A DNA stretch of 64,000 nt from Nitrososphaeria archaeon (GTDB lineage: Archaea > Thermoproteota > Nitrososphaeria > Nitrososphaerales > JAAOZN01), in the NCBI GenBank assembly GCA_029775855.1, contig JARVJZ010000003.1:1-64000 (forward strand), given 5' to 3'. The position numbers were made by a program, and so were the translations under genes. Below are positions 10,124 to 20,693 of the stretch, in pieces (within the stretch, counting starts at the first letter, position 1; each line of letters starts with the position of its first letter). A model generated the notes under the pieces. The model saw only the letters and a program-made list of their open reading frames with translations. It did not search any database and was not told the origin of the DNA.

Positions 10124-10174
10124 TAAGGGAAAAGTTATTATCTTTGGTTTGATGGCTTCAACTTTAGCTGTGCG

Positions 10175-10885
10175 GTGTTCTTTGTGAAGGCAGTAATCTT
10201 AGCGGGCGGATTTGGGAAGAGGCTTAAACCAATCACAGACACCACCCCCAAACCCTTGATAGAAATTTGTGGTAAACCTATCTTGGTTAGGCAGATTGAA
10301 TGGCTACGCAGCCACGGCGTAAAAGATGTAATTCTCTGTATAGGCTTCTTAAAGGAGAAGGTTATACAATATGTTGGCAACGGTAAGAAGCTCGGTGTGC
10401 ACATCGGGTATGTGGTTGAAGACGAACCCTTAGGCACAGGAGGCGCCATATTAAATGCTGAACACCTTCTTTCAAATGATGAACACTTCCTCGTGTTAAA
10501 CGGCGACGTGTTAACAGACCTAAACCCGCAGCCTCTCGTAGAGGGGTTAAAAGGGTATGTTGGTGCCTTAGCCTTAGTTCCTCTGCGTTCACCTTACGGC
10601 GTAGTCTATACAGATGGTAAGGGGGTGATAACCAATTTCGCAGAGAAACCTATCTTACAAAACTATTGGATAAATGCTGGAATCTATTGCTTGAGTCCTA
10701 AGATCTTCCCGTATCTAAAGGAGAAGACGAACATAGAGAGCACAGCTTTTCCTGAGCTTGCGTCTAAGGGTTTGCTTAAAGCGGTGCATTATAAGGACTG
10801 CTTTTGGCGTTCTATAGATGTGCATAAGGATATAGAGGAGGTTGAGCAAGAGCTTTCAAAATTAGCTGTATTAAGTGGAAAATGA
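10175..10885 (+). CDS. Sugar-phosphate nucleotidyltransferase (NDP-sugar pyrophosphorylase)
   Basis: VKAVILAGGFGKRLKPITDTTPKPLIEICGKPILVRQIEWLRSHGVKDVILCIGFL...LVLNGDVLTDL. Confidence 0.92.
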   Translation: MFFVKAVILAGGFGKRLKPITDTTPKPLIEICGKPILVRQIEWLRSHGVKDVILCIGFLKEKVIQYVGNGKKLGVHIGYVVEDEPLGTGGAILNAEHLLSNDEHFLVLNGDVLTDLNPQPLVEGLKGYVGALALVPLRSPYGVVYTDGKGVITNFAEKPILQNYWINAGIYCLSPKIFPYLKEKTNIESTAFPELASKGLLKAVHYKDCFWRSIDVHKDIEEVEQELSKLAVLSGK

Positions 10886-10966
10886 GCTGAGTTGGTTTGC
10901 TCAATTCTTTTATCCCATTCTGTCTAGTTTAGTCGATTTAACCTCTTATTGAACCTTACGATTTAG

Positions 10967-11317
10967 ATGTTTTCTGGGTTGAGTGATGGTATAGAGGTAA
11001 GGATGCTGGAGAAGCTCGCGGGTATGATAGATGATATTAAAACTGGGTTAGATCCAGATCTGCTTGCGTCGTGGTATGAGTTTATTGTGGCGCGGGCTAA
11101 AGAAAACTGCCCAGAAAAGTTAAGGGATACAATCTCTGTTGAACGAGACCCAATTCTCACCTTAAAGTTCCACATTAAGGCGTCAAGAAGGGCAGTGCCA
11201 TACATACTCGATGTGATAGAAGAGCATCTACCTCAGATGCCCTTTGCAACTAGACTCTACTTTCAGAAAGTGGAAGAAATTCTAGAACAAGAAGCCGCAA
11301 AGTTTGATGTGAAGTAG
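10967..11317 (+). CDS. Conserved hypothetical protein
   Basis: Intact 116-aa ORF in a colinear gap, no recognised family: MFSGLSDGIEVRMLEKLAGMIDDIKTGLDPDLLASWYEFIVARAKE... Confidence 0.6.
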   Translation: MFSGLSDGIEVRMLEKLAGMIDDIKTGLDPDLLASWYEFIVARAKENCPEKLRDTISVERDPILTLKFHIKASRRAVPYILDVIEEHLPQMPFATRLYFQKVEEILEQEAAKFDVK

Positions 11318-11350
11318 AAGATTACCAAATAAAAAAGGTTGTAGGTGTGA

Positions 11351-12016
11351 TTAGTATTCTATCTTCTTGTAGCAGAGCCACCAATCTAAGCACTTTATCT
11401 CTCCAGCCTTCTCTTGCTCACGCCTCTTACCAATCATCTCAACAGTGTTTGCTGGTGGCACAATGACGCTATCTCTTATGAGTTCGTTGTTAGGCCAGTT
11501 GGCTGGGATAGCGTAGCCTTTATCAGCGATTTGCAGCGCCTTTACCATTCTAATGATCTCATCTATATTTCTGCCTAGTTCCATAGGGTAGTAGAGGATA
11601 GCTCTCGTTACGCCCTTAGGGTCGACTATGAAGACAGCTCTTACTGTCTGCGTGCCCGCTGCTTGCTTGTGGCGCATACCTAACCTTGCAGCTACCTCTC
11701 CAGTGTTATCTGCAATTATCGGAAATTGGATTTCAACACCTGTCTTCTCTTTGATCCATTCCTCCCATTTTAGGTGTGAGAAGACTTGGTCTATGCTTAA
11801 GCCTATTAGTTCACATTGTAGCTTTTGGAATTCTTCATATCTTTTTTGGAATGCGATAAATTCGGTTGTGCACACAGGTGTGAAGTCAGCTGGATGGCTG
11901 AACAGAATGAACCATCTTCCCTTGTAATCGTCTGGGAGTTTAACCACCCCTTTTGTAGTTTTGACTTCCATTTGAGGGAAAGTATCGCCTATCAGAGGCA
12001 TTCTATATTCTTCCAT
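11351..12016 (-). CDS. Peroxiredoxin (1-Cys/Prx6-like)
   Basis: [28 protein letters not shown]...[15 protein letters not shown]. Confidence 0.94.
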   Translation of the reverse strand: MEEYRMPLIGDTFPQMEVKTTKGVVKLPDDYKGRWFILFSHPADFTPVCTTEFIAFQKRYEEFQKLQCELIGLSIDQVFSHLKWEEWIKEKTGVEIQFPIIADNTGEVAARLGMRHKQAAGTQTVRAVFIVDPKGVTRAILYYPMELGRNIDEIIRMVKALQIADKGYAIPANWPNNELIRDSVIVPPANTVEMIGKRREQEKAGEIKCLDWWLCYKKIEY

Positions 12017-12091
12017 ATCTTTTCCTAGAAATTTGTTCTGGAAAATTATATAAGGATTTATTTCTCTACCTTGGTTAATAAGTGGTAGGCT

Positions 12092-12211
12092 GTGACATTA
12101 ACAGACTTCTTTACATATGTGGGAGACTCTGCTCTCCTCCTCTTCCTAATTATCCTCGTAATATTCTTTGTCTACGAGTTTGAAGCTAAGAAAGGGGAGA
12201 AGCAAACTTAA
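12092..12211 (+). CDS. Small single-TM protein (39 aa), not in the ORF track
   Basis: My translation from [42 protein letters not shown]. Ends 3 nt before the helicase ATG. Confidence 0.5.
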   Translation: MTLTDFFTYVGDSALLLFLIILVIFFVYEFEAKKGEKQT

Positions 12212-12214
12212 CCT

Positions 12215-14974
12215 ATGGAGAGCAGCCTAACCGAACTCGAAAGAAAAACATACAAGAAGCTTGCTGAACTAGGCTTTACCACACCAACACCTATCCAAGC
12301 TAAGGTCATCCCAGTGGTGCTTAGAAGAAGGAATTGCTTGCTTGTCGCGCCCACAGGATCTGGTAAGACTGAGGCTGCTCTCATACCCATATTGACCTTA
12401 CTATCACAAGCGCATAAAAAGGTAGGTGTAAGGCTGCTCTACATAACTCCACTTCGAGCGCTTAACCGTGATATATTTAAGAGGCTTGTGAAGTATGCTG
12501 AATATTTTGGGTTAACCGCTGCGGTTAGGCACGGCGACACACCAACCTCAGCAAGAGCTAAGATGGCTCACCAGCCTCCTGATGTGCTTATAACAACGCC
12601 AGAGACCTTAGCGATAATTTTAGTCACTAAGCTGATGAGAAAGGCTTTATCAAATCTAGAATGGGTTGTAGTCGATGAATTACATGAACTTTTGGGTAGC
12701 GAGCGTGGTGCACATCTTAGTGTTAGTATAGAGCGTCTATTGAAATATGCTTCATCAAAGAAGGTTGTTCGAATCGGGCTTTCGGCTACAGTAGGAAATT
12801 TAGCTGAAGCAGCCTACTTCATAAGCGGAGCTGGGCATAAGTGCGCTGTGCTTGTGGATAAGGGTGTCAGAAGATATTTAGTCAAATGCGAATATGTTGA
12901 AGGAGGCATACTTCCACTAGCGGGAAGAATAGTTGAATACGCCAAGGAGACTATTGCAAAAGGTGGAAACATTTTAGTCTTCACAAACACCAGAGACGAA
13001 GCCGAATATCTGGTTTCAGCCCTAAGAGCGGAGGCGCCTGAGCTTGAACCCTCTGTGCACCACGGCTCTCTATCAAGAGAGAGTAGAGAAGAAGCAGAGC
13101 TAAGACTCAAAAGCGGTGAAGCAGGCATTGTTGTGGCAACATCATCGCTAGAGCTCGGTCTTGATATAGGCTCGGTCAATCTAGTAATTCAAGTAGGCTC
13201 TCCTAGGCAAGCCACTAAACTCATACAGAGGATTGGTAGAAGTAGGCATAAAGTTGGTGAGGCAGCGAGAGGCTTTATCTTAACCGATAGGTTAGACGAT
13301 GAAGCTGAGGCTCTTGCTCTTCTAGAGCGTGTTAAGAGACTTTCGCTTGAAGAAAGTAGACTTCACCGCAGAGCGTTAGATGTTTTAGCGCACCACTTAG
13401 TAGGCTTGGCACTGGAGTATGGTAGGTTGAATGTAGAGGAGGCTCTCAACTTAATTAGAAGGGCGTATCCCTATAAAGATGTTAAAGTCGATGATATAGA
13501 GGGTTGCCTTAATCTTCTTAGCAGCAATGGTATAGTGTGGTTTGATGGTTTAATCTTTAGATCTCGAGGGTTAAAGACCTTACAATACTATTATGATAAC
13601 ATTTCAACCATACCAGATGTTGTGCAGTTCGATGTTATAGATATCTCAGCAAACAAAAAGGTTGGCAGATTAGATCAGCTATTTGTAGGTGAATTTGGTG
13701 AAGAAGGAAATAGCTTTACCTTGAAAGGGCTTCCTTGGAGAATAGTTTCTGTTGATGACAGTAAAAGAGTGGTAAATGTTGAACCTCTACCTAAAGGCAC
13801 AACCACAATACCTTATTGGGTTGGTGAACTTATACCAGTTGAGTTTGAGACCGCTCAGATAGTAGGTAGGATTAGAAGAGATGTAGCAGCTGGTAGAAAA
13901 AATGATGTGAGCGAGAATTATAGGAAACTTATGTCTGAGAGCAAAGAGAAACTCGGTGTAATCCCCTCAGATAAGTTGGTTGTAGTTGAGAGGTGTCGAG
14001 GCTCTTCTCAGATAGTTATACACTGCTGCTTTGGGACAAAGGTTAACCATACATTAGCCTCATTGCTCTCAACGCTACTATCCTCAAAACTAGGATACCT
14101 TGTTGAGGCAAAGTCAGATACATATAGAATACTTTTATCTTCTCAATCGAATATTCAGCTCAACCACATCATAGAAGCGCTTTCAGATACATCTAACTTA
14201 GAGGGAATACTTTCTGTAGCGGTTTCAGGCACACACCCCATGAATTGGAAGACTTGGCAAGTGGCAAAAAAGTTTGGGCTTATAGATAAGGCTGCGCAAT
14301 ATGACCGAAGAGCAGCCAGACTTATACAAGAAAGATACATCAACACACCGCTTCACCAAGAAGTTCTAAGAGAAATTACACATGAGAAGTTTGACTTAGA
14401 GAAGGCTAAGAGAGTTATGGAGCATCTTAAGAACGGTGAAATTAGAATGAAGTATGTGGAGGTTGAGGCATTCACTCCTTTGGCGCAGCCTATAATAGAG
14501 TATGCTGCAAAGTTCGCGGCACTACCACATAGTATAGACCAAGCCTTAACAGCGTTAGTGAAAGAGCGTCTTATGAACACCAAACATAAGCTAATATGTC
14601 TACATTGTGGTAGATGGGAGAGTATAGTGAAGACATCAGAAGCCAAAGAGCCTCTCAGCTGCAGCATCTGCCACTCACGGCTAGTAGCATCAACCTACCT
14701 TACAGACCAAGAAGCGCGAAAAATAGTGGAGAAGCAGAGAAGCGGTTTAAAGCTGAACGCTGAGGAGGAAGCAAAGTTAAAAAAACTCTGGAAGACATCA
14801 TCACTAATACAGAACTTCGGTAGGCAAGCACTACTAACCCTCTCAGGAAGAGGTGTTGGCCCTGAGGTTGCCTCCCGACTATTGCGAAACTTTGTGGATG
14901 AAGATAGCTTGGTTAAGTCTATCTATAGGGCTGAAAAGACCTATCTGCAGACAAGAGGATTCTGGGAGGATTAG
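12215..14974 (+). CDS. lhr: Lhr-type large DEAD/DEAH-box helicase
   Basis: Q motif, APTGSGKTEAALIPIL, VVVDELHELLGSERGAHLSVSIERL, QRIGRSRH motif VI; 919 aa with a C-terminal Zn-like CLHCGRWE...CSICHSRL. Confidence 0.88.
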   Translation: MESSLTELERKTYKKLAELGFTTPTPIQAKVIPVVLRRRNCLLVAPTGSGKTEAALIPILTLLSQAHKKVGVRLLYITPLRALNRDIFKRLVKYAEYFGLTAAVRHGDTPTSARAKMAHQPPDVLITTPETLAIILVTKLMRKALSNLEWVVVDELHELLGSERGAHLSVSIERLLKYASSKKVVRIGLSATVGNLAEAAYFISGAGHKCAVLVDKGVRRYLVKCEYVEGGILPLAGRIVEYAKETIAKGGNILVFTNTRDEAEYLVSALRAEAPELEPSVHHGSLSRESREEAELRLKSGEAGIVVATSSLELGLDIGSVNLVIQVGSPRQATKLIQRIGRSRHKVGEAARGFILTDRLDDEAEALALLERVKRLSLEESRLHRRALDVLAHHLVGLALEYGRLNVEEALNLIRRAYPYKDVKVDDIEGCLNLLSSNGIVWFDGLIFRSRGLKTLQYYYDNISTIPDVVQFDVIDISANKKVGRLDQLFVGEFGEEGNSFTLKGLPWRIVSVDDSKRVVNVEPLPKGTTTIPYWVGELIPVEFETAQIVGRIRRDVAAGRKNDVSENYRKLMSESKEKLGVIPSDKLVVVERCRGSSQIVIHCCFGTKVNHTLASLLSTLLSSKLGYLVEAKSDTYRILLSSQSNIQLNHIIEALSDTSNLEGILSVAVSGTHPMNWKTWQVAKKFGLIDKAAQYDRRAARLIQERYINTPLHQEVLREITHEKFDLEKAKRVMEHLKNGEIRMKYVEVEAFTPLAQPIIEYAAKFAALPHSIDQALTALVKERLMNTKHKLICLHCGRWESIVKTSEAKEPLSCSICHSRLVASTYLTDQEARKIVEKQRSGLKLNAEEEAKLKKLWKTSSLIQNFGRQALLTLSGRGVGPEVASRLLRNFVDEDSLVKSIYRAEKTYLQTRGFWED

Positions 14975-17640
14975 TCTTTATCCTTTGACACAGTAGCCTT
15001 TACACCTATGCTTGCTTGTGCAGCGGCGAGGCGTGCTATAGGAACGCGATAAGGTGAGCAGCTCACATAATCTAACCCTATTTTGTGGCATATCTCGATA
15101 GAGCGTGGATCTCCGCCGTGCTCACCGCAGATACCTATCTCAAGTTCACCTCTAGTCCTTCTACCGTCTTCGACGCAAATCTTCATTAACCGAGCTACAC
15201 CAGCTTGGTCTAGCGTCTCGAATGGGTTGTCGCTAAGTATCCTCTTCTGAAGGTAGATAGGTAAGAACTTGTTTTCCGCATCTTCTCTGCTGAAGCTGAA
15301 GGTGGCTTGGGTGAGGTCGTTAGTGCCGAAGCTGAAGAATTCTGCTACCTCAGCTATCTGATCAGCTGTTAAGGCAGCCCTAACAACTTCTACCATAGTG
15401 CCATACTTCACCTTCAACTCCATTCCATACTTCCGCTCAACCTCCGCCCTAACTTTGTCGATGACTTCTTTCAAGTACCTCAGCTCCTCAACCAGACCGA
15501 CTTGAGGTATCATTATTTGTGGTATGGCGTTAACACCTTCCTTCTTAAGTTCAGCAAGTGCTTCAAAGATAGCTCGAGCCTGCATCTCATAGATCTCGGG
15601 GTAGGTTATGCCGACCCTTACACCTCTATGCCCAAGCATAGGGTTGACTTCAGATAGAGTGAGAGCCTTCTGAAGTATCTTACGCTTACTATCGATAACC
15701 TCTTTAGGTGCATTCGAAGCCTCAAGATCCATAATTTCTTTTTGAAGCTGTAGCGCATTAGGTAGGAACTCGTGTAGAGGTGGATCAAGCAGCCTTATGG
15801 TTACTGGGTAGCCTTCCATAGCCTTCAAGATCTCCTTAAAGTCTTGCTTCTGTAGTGGTAGCAGTTTATCGAGGCACCGTCTTCTCTCCTCTTCGCTGTC
15901 AGCCATTATCATATCAACGACTATCGGAAGCCTATCAACAGCATTGAACATTCTTTCGGTTCTGCATAGACCTATACCCTCAGCGCCAAAGCTTCTCGCA
16001 AGCGCAGCAGCCTCAGGAGTGTCGGCGTTAGCCCTAACCCCTAATCGCCTATATTCATCAGCCCAGCTCAGCAGCTCATAAAAGTCGCCAGACAGCTCAG
16101 GCTCTATCAGAGGCACTTGCCCTAAGTATACCGCGCCTTGACCACCATCTATAGTTATCCAATCTCCTTCTTTAATCACATAGTCTCCAACGGTAAACTG
16201 CTTCTTCTCATAATCTATGTGTATAGCACCACACCCTGTTACGCAAGGCTTACCCATGCTTCTCGCAACAACAGCTGCGTGGCTAGTCATGCCTCCTCTA
16301 CTAGTCAACACACCTTCAGAAGCGAAGAATCCATGAATATCCTCAGGCTTCGTCTCCTCTCTAACCATTATTATCTTCTCACCAGCTCTGCCTCTTCGCT
16401 CCGCTTCATCAGCATCAAATACTACTCTACCAGTAGCAGCACCTGGAGAGGCGCCTAACCCTGTTGCAAGTAATGTGGGTTTTGCCTTTGGGTCTACACG
16501 CTTATGCAGAAGCTGGTCAAGCACCTCAGGCTTTATTCGTTTAAGAGCTTCTTCCTTTGTTATAAGCCCCTCTTTCGTCATTTCGACTGAGGTTCTAACA
16601 AGCGCTGTTGCATTCATCTTTGCGTTTCTGGTCTGCAGCATGTAGAAACGCCCATTCTCTATAGTAAACTCCATATCTTGAGGTTCTTTGTAGTGTTTTT
16701 CAAGTATCTCAGAAACCCTCAGCAGTTCTTTATATGCTTGGGGCATAGTTTCAGCCAATTCATCTATCGGTCTTGGTGTGCGTATACCGGCAACAACATC
16801 TTCACCCTGAGCGTTAATCAAATACTCCCCATATAGCTTCTTTTCACCAGTAGCCGGGTTTCTTGTAAATACTACGCCTGTTGCGCTATTATCACCTAAG
16901 TTGCCGAAGACCATAGTAACTATGTTGACCGCGGTGCCATCAGCTATATCTGGTGTTATCTTGAACTCTCTTCTATAGTCTACAGCCCTTCTGCCCATCC
17001 AGCTGTTAAATACGGCAGCGATAGCCATTTCTAGCTGCTTGTAGGGGTCCTCTGGGAAGGGTTTCCCAGTTTCTTTCTGCACGATCTCCTTAAACTCTTT
17101 GACAACTTTCTTCAGATGCTCTGCTGACAACTCGTTATCAAACTTCACACCAGCCTCCTTCTTAATCCGCTCAAAAGCTTCAGAAAAGAGTTCATCTTTA
17201 ACGCCAAGCACAACTTTACCAAATAGTTGAATAAACCTCCTATAAGCATCGTAAACGAACCTTTCATCTCCACTCTGCTCTATAAGCCCCCTAGCGGTTT
17301 CATCGTTCAAACCTAGGTTAAGCACTGTATCCATCATACCAGGCATAGAAATAGCAGCACCAGACCTTACTGAAACTAGAAGCGGATTCTTTGGGTCTCC
17401 AAACTTCTTACCTACCGCTGCCTCAACCTTCTTCATATACTCTCTTACTTCATCCATAAGGCCATCGGGCAATCTTCTCCCATTAGCGTAATACTCTTTG
17501 CACACCTCTGTAGTTATAGTGAATCCTGGTGGCACAGGCAACCCTAGTTGGGTCATTTCACATAATCCAGCACCCTTTCCTCCAAGTAGCTTCTTATTTT
17601 TCCCATCCCCCTCATTGAACATATAGATCCTCTTTGCCAT
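14971..17640 (-). CDS. ppdK: Pyruvate, phosphate dikinase
   Basis: MAKRIYMFNEGDGKNKKLLGGKGAGLCEMTQLGLPVPPGF...GGMTSHAAVVARSMGKPCVTG...GICGEHGGDPRSIEICHKIGLDYVSCSPYRVPIARLAAAQA. Confidence 0.97.
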   Translation of the reverse strand: MAKRIYMFNEGDGKNKKLLGGKGAGLCEMTQLGLPVPPGFTITTEVCKEYYANGRRLPDGLMDEVREYMKKVEAAVGKKFGDPKNPLLVSVRSGAAISMPGMMDTVLNLGLNDETARGLIEQSGDERFVYDAYRRFIQLFGKVVLGVKDELFSEAFERIKKEAGVKFDNELSAEHLKKVVKEFKEIVQKETGKPFPEDPYKQLEMAIAAVFNSWMGRRAVDYRREFKITPDIADGTAVNIVTMVFGNLGDNSATGVVFTRNPATGEKKLYGEYLINAQGEDVVAGIRTPRPIDELAETMPQAYKELLRVSEILEKHYKEPQDMEFTIENGRFYMLQTRNAKMNATALVRTSVEMTKEGLITKEEALKRIKPEVLDQLLHKRVDPKAKPTLLATGLGASPGAATGRVVFDADEAERRGRAGEKIIMVREETKPEDIHGFFASEGVLTSRGGMTSHAAVVARSMGKPCVTGCGAIHIDYEKKQFTVGDYVIKEGDWITIDGGQGAVYLGQVPLIEPELSGDFYELLSWADEYRRLGVRANADTPEAAALARSFGAEGIGLCRTERMFNAVDRLPIVVDMIMADSEEERRRCLDKLLPLQKQDFKEILKAMEGYPVTIRLLDPPLHEFLPNALQLQKEIMDLEASNAPKEVIDSKRKILQKALTLSEVNPMLGHRGVRVGITYPEIYEMQARAIFEALAELKKEGVNAIPQIMIPQVGLVEELRYLKEVIDKVRAEVERKYGMELKVKYGTMVEVVRAALTADQIAEVAEFFSFGTNDLTQATFSFSREDAENKFLPIYLQKRILSDNPFETLDQAGVARLMKICVEDGRRTRGELEIGICGEHGGDPRSIEICHKIGLDYVSCSPYRVPIARLAAAQASIGVKATVSKDKD

Positions 17641-17746
17641 AGTTGATCACCCTACACCGCTGTTAGAAGATGTTTTAAAAGTTAACCATTACCTTTATGG
17701 CAAAAGTTCTTAGGCTAGTTCACCAACCTACAGAAATAGTATAAGA

Positions 17747-18508
17747 TTGCCAACAGTCGGATATGAACTTGCCCCCCCTAAAATAATAGGTGTTTCGCGG
17801 TTAGAGTTAGAGGCAGCCCTTTCATCACTTTATAGTAAGGTTGAATCTTTGAAGGCTGTTGTCGATAGGATTTTGATTACAAGTTCGGTCATCGGTATAC
17901 CGAGACTACCTAGCGTCTTTACTGCTGCTCTTGTGAAGAAGTCTATGCCTGGTGTTTGGGTAGGTTGCTCGATAAGGACTTGTGACTATCTTTTGCACCA
18001 ATCTTTTAAGGCTGCTAGCGAAGCTTTCATCGCTGAGTTAAATGGTGTGCTGCTTGTCTACGGTGACAAACCTATCCACGGCTCAAGCTACAAAAACTAC
18101 CCCTCAAACTTACTTAAAATAATTCGCCAGTTTATCCCATCCAAAAACCTACCGAAGATCTATTTATCAGCGAAGGCTCAGAAAGATAAACAGAACATAG
18201 AAAGGAAGCTTGAAGCCAAACCAGATGGTTTTATAACACAGATCGTGACAGAAGTGGAACAGATCTTATGGCTACGCGATATATGCCGAGCAAATAAACT
18301 AGAGCTTTCAGCCACAATACTTACACCAAGCCCAAAGAACTTAACCTCAGCCGAAAAGATTGGGTTAAACTGGCAACCAGATGAGGATGATGCGACACAA
18401 CTTGTTCAGAATCTGCTTAAAGAAGATGTATCCATCTCACTAACATCACCTTGGAGCTTCAGAGAAGGGTTAGAATTCGCAAAGAAGATCAAGAGTTTAT
18501 GTAAATAA
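17747..18508 (+). CDS. Methylenetetrahydrofolate reductase-like TIM-barrel protein
   Basis: DRILITSSVIGIPRLPSVFTAALVKKSMPGVWVGCSIRTCDY...LNGVLLVYGDKP resembles MetF-type folds; function not established. Confidence 0.5.
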   Translation: MPTVGYELAPPKIIGVSRLELEAALSSLYSKVESLKAVVDRILITSSVIGIPRLPSVFTAALVKKSMPGVWVGCSIRTCDYLLHQSFKAASEAFIAELNGVLLVYGDKPIHGSSYKNYPSNLLKIIRQFIPSKNLPKIYLSAKAQKDKQNIERKLEAKPDGFITQIVTEVEQILWLRDICRANKLELSATILTPSPKNLTSAEKIGLNWQPDEDDATQLVQNLLKEDVSISLTSPWSFREGLEFAKKIKSLCK

Positions 18509-18560
18509 CTCTTTAAAGGAGTTATTCTGCACTATTGGCAGCATCGTGGTGTAAGGCTGT

Positions 18561-19658
18561 ATGATAAATCAAAACACTATAAACGCCATAATCAAATCTT
18601 ACGAGTTAGAGAATATCTCGATAGGCACTCTAGGAAGCCACTCAGCCCTAGACATAGCAGATGGAGCCAAAGACGAAGGTTTAAGAACGGTAGTAGTATG
18701 CCAAGAGGGGAGGGAGAAGCCCTACCTCTTCTACAAGAGAATAGTAGATGAGGCTATCGTTCTTAAACGCTTCAGTGACATTATGAAACCAGAGGTTCAG
18801 AAGCATCTTAGAGATAGAAACACTATCTTTGTGCCGCATAGAGCCTTCACAACCTATGTCGACTACGACTCAATAGAGAAAGCGTTTGAGGTGCCTATCT
18901 TTGGTAATAGATGGATACTTAGAGCGGAAGAGAGGACTGCACCCGTAAACCAATATCATATTCTCGAAAATGCCGGCATACGGTTTCCTCGAGTCTTTAA
19001 GAGCTTTGAAGAGATAGATCGGCCTGTAATAGTTAAGGTTCACGAGGCAAGGAGGAAGATAGAGCGCGCATTCTTCGTTGCAACAAGCCCAAAAGACTAC
19101 CTTGAGAAGGTCAAAGAAAGGATAGAGAAAGGCATAATATCTGAAGACGATCTCGCATCAGCAAAGATAGAGGAGTTCGTTATAGGCACCTACTTCAACT
19201 TTAACTATTTTCACTCACCCATCTCCAAGAGAGTTGAGTTTCTAGGCATCGACCGCAGATTACAGACTGACTTATTTGATTATGTAACCCTACCAGCAAA
19301 GCAGCAACTAGAAATCAACATACCACTACAGAATATAGAAATAGGGCACACACCAGCAACTATAAGAGAGTCGATGCTCGAAAAGGTCCTTACAATAGGC
19401 GAAAAATTCGTAGAAGCTACAAAACACCTATTCCCACCAGGCATAATAGGTCCTTTTGCACTTCAATCCGCAGTAACCAAGGATCTTGATATAGTGGTCT
19501 ATGATGTTTCGCCAAGAGTTCCGGGAAGCCCGATTATATCTACCACCTCGCCTTACTCAAAGTATCTCTTCGGTCAGAGCGTATCGACTGGGCGCAGAAT
19601 CGCTATTGAAGTAAAGAATGCTATAAAAGCTGGAAGACTTGGGGATGTGGTTACTTGA
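18561..19658 (+). CDS. purP: PurP-family formate-dependent FAICAR synthetase, paralog 1
   Basis: IGTLGSHSALDIADGAKDEGLRTVVVCQEGRE...FGNRWILRAEE...FNYFHSPISKRVEFLGIDRR. Confidence 0.85.
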   Translation: MINQNTINAIIKSYELENISIGTLGSHSALDIADGAKDEGLRTVVVCQEGREKPYLFYKRIVDEAIVLKRFSDIMKPEVQKHLRDRNTIFVPHRAFTTYVDYDSIEKAFEVPIFGNRWILRAEERTAPVNQYHILENAGIRFPRVFKSFEEIDRPVIVKVHEARRKIERAFFVATSPKDYLEKVKERIEKGIISEDDLASAKIEEFVIGTYFNFNYFHSPISKRVEFLGIDRRLQTDLFDYVTLPAKQQLEINIPLQNIEIGHTPATIRESMLEKVLTIGEKFVEATKHLFPPGIIGPFALQSAVTKDLDIVVYDVSPRVPGSPIISTTSPYSKYLFGQSVSTGRRIAIEVKNAIKAGRLGDVVT

Positions 19659-20680
19659 AGACTATAGCAACATTAGGTTCACACTGCGCACTACAGCTAC
19701 TTAAAGGAGCCAAAGATGAGGGGTTTCATACACTTCTCGTATGCTTAAAGAAGCGCGCCAATCTATATAGGAGATTCAAGTTCATCGAAAAGTTTCTCTT
19801 CGTAGATAGATTTGATGAACTCACTCAACCAGAAAAGCAAGAGGAGCTTCTGGAGGAAGATTCTATCCTAATTCCACACGGCACCTTGATCTCAGAGGTT
19901 GGTGTAGACCTTGTCGAAAAAGCGTTAAAGGTTCCTATCTTCGGCAACCGATGGATCCTAAGGTGGGAGGCAGATAGAATATTAAAAGATATGTTAATGA
20001 AGGAAGCTGGGTTAAACCCCCCGCAGCAGCTCAAGCCTGAAGAGATAGATAGACTTTGCATAGTGAAGCTCCCTGGGGCTGCTGGAGGTAGAGGATACTT
20101 TCTTGTGTCAAGCAAAGAGGAGTTTAACCACTTCAAAGAGAAGCTAAAGGCTTCAGGATTGATAAAAGGTGAAGAAGACCTTTACATACAAGAATACCGT
20201 GTTGGCGTGCCTATCTACTTCCAATACTTTTACTCACCACTCGAAGATAGGTTGGAGCTGCTGGGTATAGATAGGAGATATGAGACTAGTGTTGATTCAA
20301 TAGGTAGAATACCAGCAAAATACCAGATCAATCTAGATATACCTTTAACTTACATTGTGGTCGGCAACATACCCTTAGTGCTGAGAGAATCTCTATTAGA
20401 TGAAGCTTACAATATAGGTGAAGCTTTTGTGAAAGCATCTAAAAAGAATGTCCCACCAGGAATGATAGGTCCCTTCTGCATCGAAGGCGTCTACACCCAT
20501 GAAGGCTTATTTGTACCATTTGAGTTTTCGGCTCGAATAGTTGCTGGAACCAACCTCTACATCGACGGTTCACCTTACTCTAAACTGATCTACGACGAAC
20601 CCATGAGTATGGGGCGTAGAATAGCTAGAGAGATCAAAGTTGGTTTGGAGAGAGGTGCGCTAGATAAGCTGTTGACATAA
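19655..20680 (+). CDS. purP: PurP-family formate-dependent FAICAR synthetase, paralog 2
   Basis: IATLGSHCALQLLKGAKDEGFHTLLVC...GAAGGRGYFLVSSKEEF...YFQYFYSPLEDRLELLGIDRRYETSVDS. Confidence 0.88.
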   Translation: MKTIATLGSHCALQLLKGAKDEGFHTLLVCLKKRANLYRRFKFIEKFLFVDRFDELTQPEKQEELLEEDSILIPHGTLISEVGVDLVEKALKVPIFGNRWILRWEADRILKDMLMKEAGLNPPQQLKPEEIDRLCIVKLPGAAGGRGYFLVSSKEEFNHFKEKLKASGLIKGEEDLYIQEYRVGVPIYFQYFYSPLEDRLELLGIDRRYETSVDSIGRIPAKYQINLDIPLTYIVVGNIPLVLRESLLDEAYNIGEAFVKASKKNVPPGMIGPFCIEGVYTHEGLFVPFEFSARIVAGTNLYIDGSPYSKLIYDEPMSMGRRIAREIKVGLERGALDKLLT

Positions 20681-20693
20681 CGAGGTCTATTTA

